A stretch of 64,000 nt of DNA from Prevotella sp. (GTDB lineage Bacteria; Bacteroidota; Bacteroidia; Bacteroidales; Bacteroidaceae), in assembly GCA_017619375.1 (NCBI GenBank), contig JAFZSL010000038.1:1-64000 (forward strand). The letters are read 5' to 3'. Made by a program: the position numbers and the translations under genes. The notes below the pieces were generated by a model. The model saw nothing but the letters and a program-made list of their open reading frames with translations. It was not told the origin of the DNA and searched no databases. Positions 62,500 through 64,000 of this stretch are shown here, piece after piece; positions within the stretch are counted from its first letter, which is position 1; the number at the start of each line of letters is the position of its first letter.

Positions 62500-64000
62500 T
62501 CACCTGACGAATTTGCAGGACACCTTAGCGGCTTGGTCGTCGGTAGCCCTTGCCACGTAGAAGCCGGCGGGCAGATGCCTTACATCCAAGCGTGCTGCTC
62601 CATGATTGATGTCCGCGGTCTGCTGTTCGACGAGCCTTCCATCATAGGTGTAGATGTCCACCTTCGCCCATTTTCCTACTTCGCTCTTGATGCAGAGTTG
62701 CTGTGCAGCATAATAAATACGGAAGCCGTTTGCCGCAGCGATATACGGGTTGCGGATGTCAGACAAGTCGCCCTGTTCCACCTTGACCATATAACTGGTG
62801 AGGATGTTTGTCTTTTCTATGGTCGGAACGTTCATCAAGTAGATGTCTGCCGTGCCGTCGGGATAGCGCCCCACGGTGGAGTTGCCGTCATGCGGCCCAT
62901 ATTGCAGGATATCGCTCCAACTGCCATTGGAAGCCGTCAACACGACGGCGCCCTCCTCTCCAGCAAGTTTGAATGTAGCGTGGAGCGCCTGGTCGGTGGT
63001 CTCCAACTTGTCACACCAGACGACAAGATAGCCGTGTGCGGGAATGATGGTGCTTGCCGATGTTCCCGCCTTGGTGACCTTGTACTTGAGCGGTTGGTCG
63101 AGATTGTCGGAGAGATACATTCCTTCGATATCTACATCCTCGTCAGTGGTATTGTAGAGTTCCACCCAGTCGTTCTTCTTCCCGTACTCATTGATGAGGG
63201 CGTTATTGGAAGCGCTCACCTCATTGATGCAGACGGGATGGATGCCCGCCTCAGTCATCTCCTCCGGTGTCATCTCCCTATAGCAAGCCGTCAGCGACAA
63301 GTCACCATCTGGCAATTGGATACTCGCTTCGGTGGAGTAATAATTTGTGGTGGCTGCGTCGGAGGCAGTGGTGGAGATTGATGCATCCCAATAGAGGTCA
63401 GTGGAACTCGCGCTATTGTTGTGCACCTCCACCGCGATGGTGTTTACACCGCTGTGGAAGAGACCAGGGGCTAATTCCATCGTCCCCGTGTCGGGGTTGT
63501 TCGGTGCGTAAGTGGAAGCGTAGGTGTTGTAACTCACATGTCCGGAAGGCATGTTGTATCGTCCCGCCTCGGCGCCGTTGATATAGATGATGAAACCATC
63601 GTCGATGATGTAATGGAGCGTCACCTTGTCGTTCGCCTTCGGTGCGTTGGGGAAATCGACCTTGATGCGGAAATAAGCCGTCGGCCGCTTTTGATTGGCA
63701 TTATTGCCATAGTCGAGTGTCGTGCCGATGTAGTTCTTCCCATAGCCTAATGGTGCAATGCCGGTGTGCCATCCGTTCTCATTGTAGGAGGGCGAAGTCC
63801 AGTTCCTATTGTCGAGCGAACCCGCGTCATAGTAGTTCCACATCGACTTGTAAGGCATCACCGTGGACTCTTCACCATAGCCGTTGGTCCATCCTAGGAA
63901 CACATGCCCGGCCGGTGCCACCGCCTGTAGCGTGGCAGGTTGGAAGAGGTGTCCATTGAAGTACCCCGTGGGCACTTTCATACCGTTGACGAGGATGTCG
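62500..64000 (-). CDS. Surface protein with lamin-tail domain and C-terminal sorting tail (5' part outside window)
   Basis: The reading frame is open to the window edge. The codons before the ATG at 63981 continue as DILVNG, so about 500 C-terminal residues of a larger protein are seen. An early beta domain (GYFNGHLFQPATLQAVAPAG) leads to a jelly-roll-like region (about 63800-63350) and then a lamin-tail domain (INEVSASNNALINEYGKKNDWVELYN, shown here in part by CINEVSASN and NDWVELYNTT). The C-terminus (VDIYTYDGRLVEQQ, HLPAGFYVARATDDQAAKVS) is a type IX secretion or Prevotella-style sorting domain. Bacteroidota CotH-family proteins often have this tail, so a CotH kinase domain upstream is a reasonable guess but cannot be seen. 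Confidence 0.8.
   Translation of the reverse strand, partial: DILVNGMKVPTGYFNGHLFQPATLQAVAPAGHVFLGWTNGYGEESTVMPYKSMWNYYDAGSLDNRNWTSPSYNENGWHTGIAPLGYGKNYIGTTLDYGNNANQKRPTAYFRIKVDFPNAPKANDKVTLHYIIDDGFIIYINGAEAGRYNMPSGHVSYNTYASTYAPNNPDTGTMELAPGLFHSGVNTIAVEVHNNSASSTDLYWDASISTTASDAATTNYYSTEASIQLPDGDLSLTACYREMTPEEMTEAGIHPVCINEVSASNNALINEYGKKNDWVELYNTTDEDVDIEGMYLSDNLDQPLKYKVTKAGTSASTIIPAHGYLVVWCDKLETTDQALHATFKLAGEEGAVVLTASNGSWSDILQYGPHDGNSTVGRYPDGTADIYLMNVPTIEKTNILTSYMVKVEQGDLSDIRNPYIAAANGFRIYYAAQQLCIKSEVGKWAKVDIYTYDGRLVEQQTADINHGAARLDVRHLPAGFYVARATDDQAAKVSCKFVR

Overview
The window looks like a chromosomal segment from a member of the Bacteroidales, most likely Prevotellaceae. The signs are a BspA-type (DUF285) surface protein, cell-surface proteins ending in dockerin-like EF-hand repeats, a complete Na+-translocating NQR operon, a malic enzyme fused to a phosphotransacetylase domain, the DUF4295/L33/L28 ribosomal cluster, a TonB receptor/DUF4249 pair, and many promoters of the Bacteroidota type (TTTG, about 19-20 nt, then TAnnTTTG) with little Shine-Dalgarno signal. 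Naming the family is inference. I saw no prophage, insertion sequence with transposase, CRISPR array or rRNA.

Layout. 1-5.4 kb: intergenic repeats, including a 221-bp MITE-like element, and a 1537-aa surface protein with a 1.2-kb internal duplication. 5.4-6.5 kb: a small orphan ORF, tRNA-Pro(GGG) with its own promoter and terminator, and a simple-sequence repeat. 6.5-9.4 kb: a compact candidate RiPP locus, with a Cys/Gly-rich repeat precursor, a radical SAM/SPASM enzyme 2 bp downstream, and an exported metallo-beta-lactamase-fold hydrolase. 9.5-16.2 kb: serB, an ADP-ribosylglycohydrolase, a flavin-type lipoprotein, a CAT-like acetyltransferase, a histidine phosphatase and a YhcC-type radical SAM protein. 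16.5-24.6 kb: a CE15-type esterase with a carboxylesterase, hrpB with an MBL hydrolase, and a small-lipoprotein operon. 24.9-29.9 kb: a TPR/AraC membrane regulator and maeB. 29.9-40.3 kb: nqrABCDEF, an HU-like/LysM membrane protein, then rimO-ftsY-DUF4295-rpmG-rpmB. 40.4-51.9 kb: esterase and M3 peptidase, groESL, a membrane protein, glgB with a YhcH-like gene, and a MORN-repeat protein. 52-64 kb: transporters (AEC, DUF554, EamA), a conserved exported protein, a BspA-like protein, a TonB receptor with a DUF4249 lipoprotein, a second MITE-like element and the 3' part of a lamin-tail surface protein.

The best candidate for an undescribed system is the 7.4-9.4 kb locus. The precursor has a Tat-like leader and twelve C-x5-C units (mostly CGSS[YF]xC) in a 30-residue (90-bp) period. 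It is translationally adjacent to a SPASM-domain maturase with a PqqD-like N-terminus. Other items worth attention are two promoter-plus-terminator units without an ORF (candidate small RNAs at 44.5 kb and 62.0 kb), an 11-bp inverted repeat in front of groESL, a short decayed gene end at 55.1 kb, and the pair of MITE-like elements at the two ends of the window. All family calls come from reading motifs by eye. No database search was possible.
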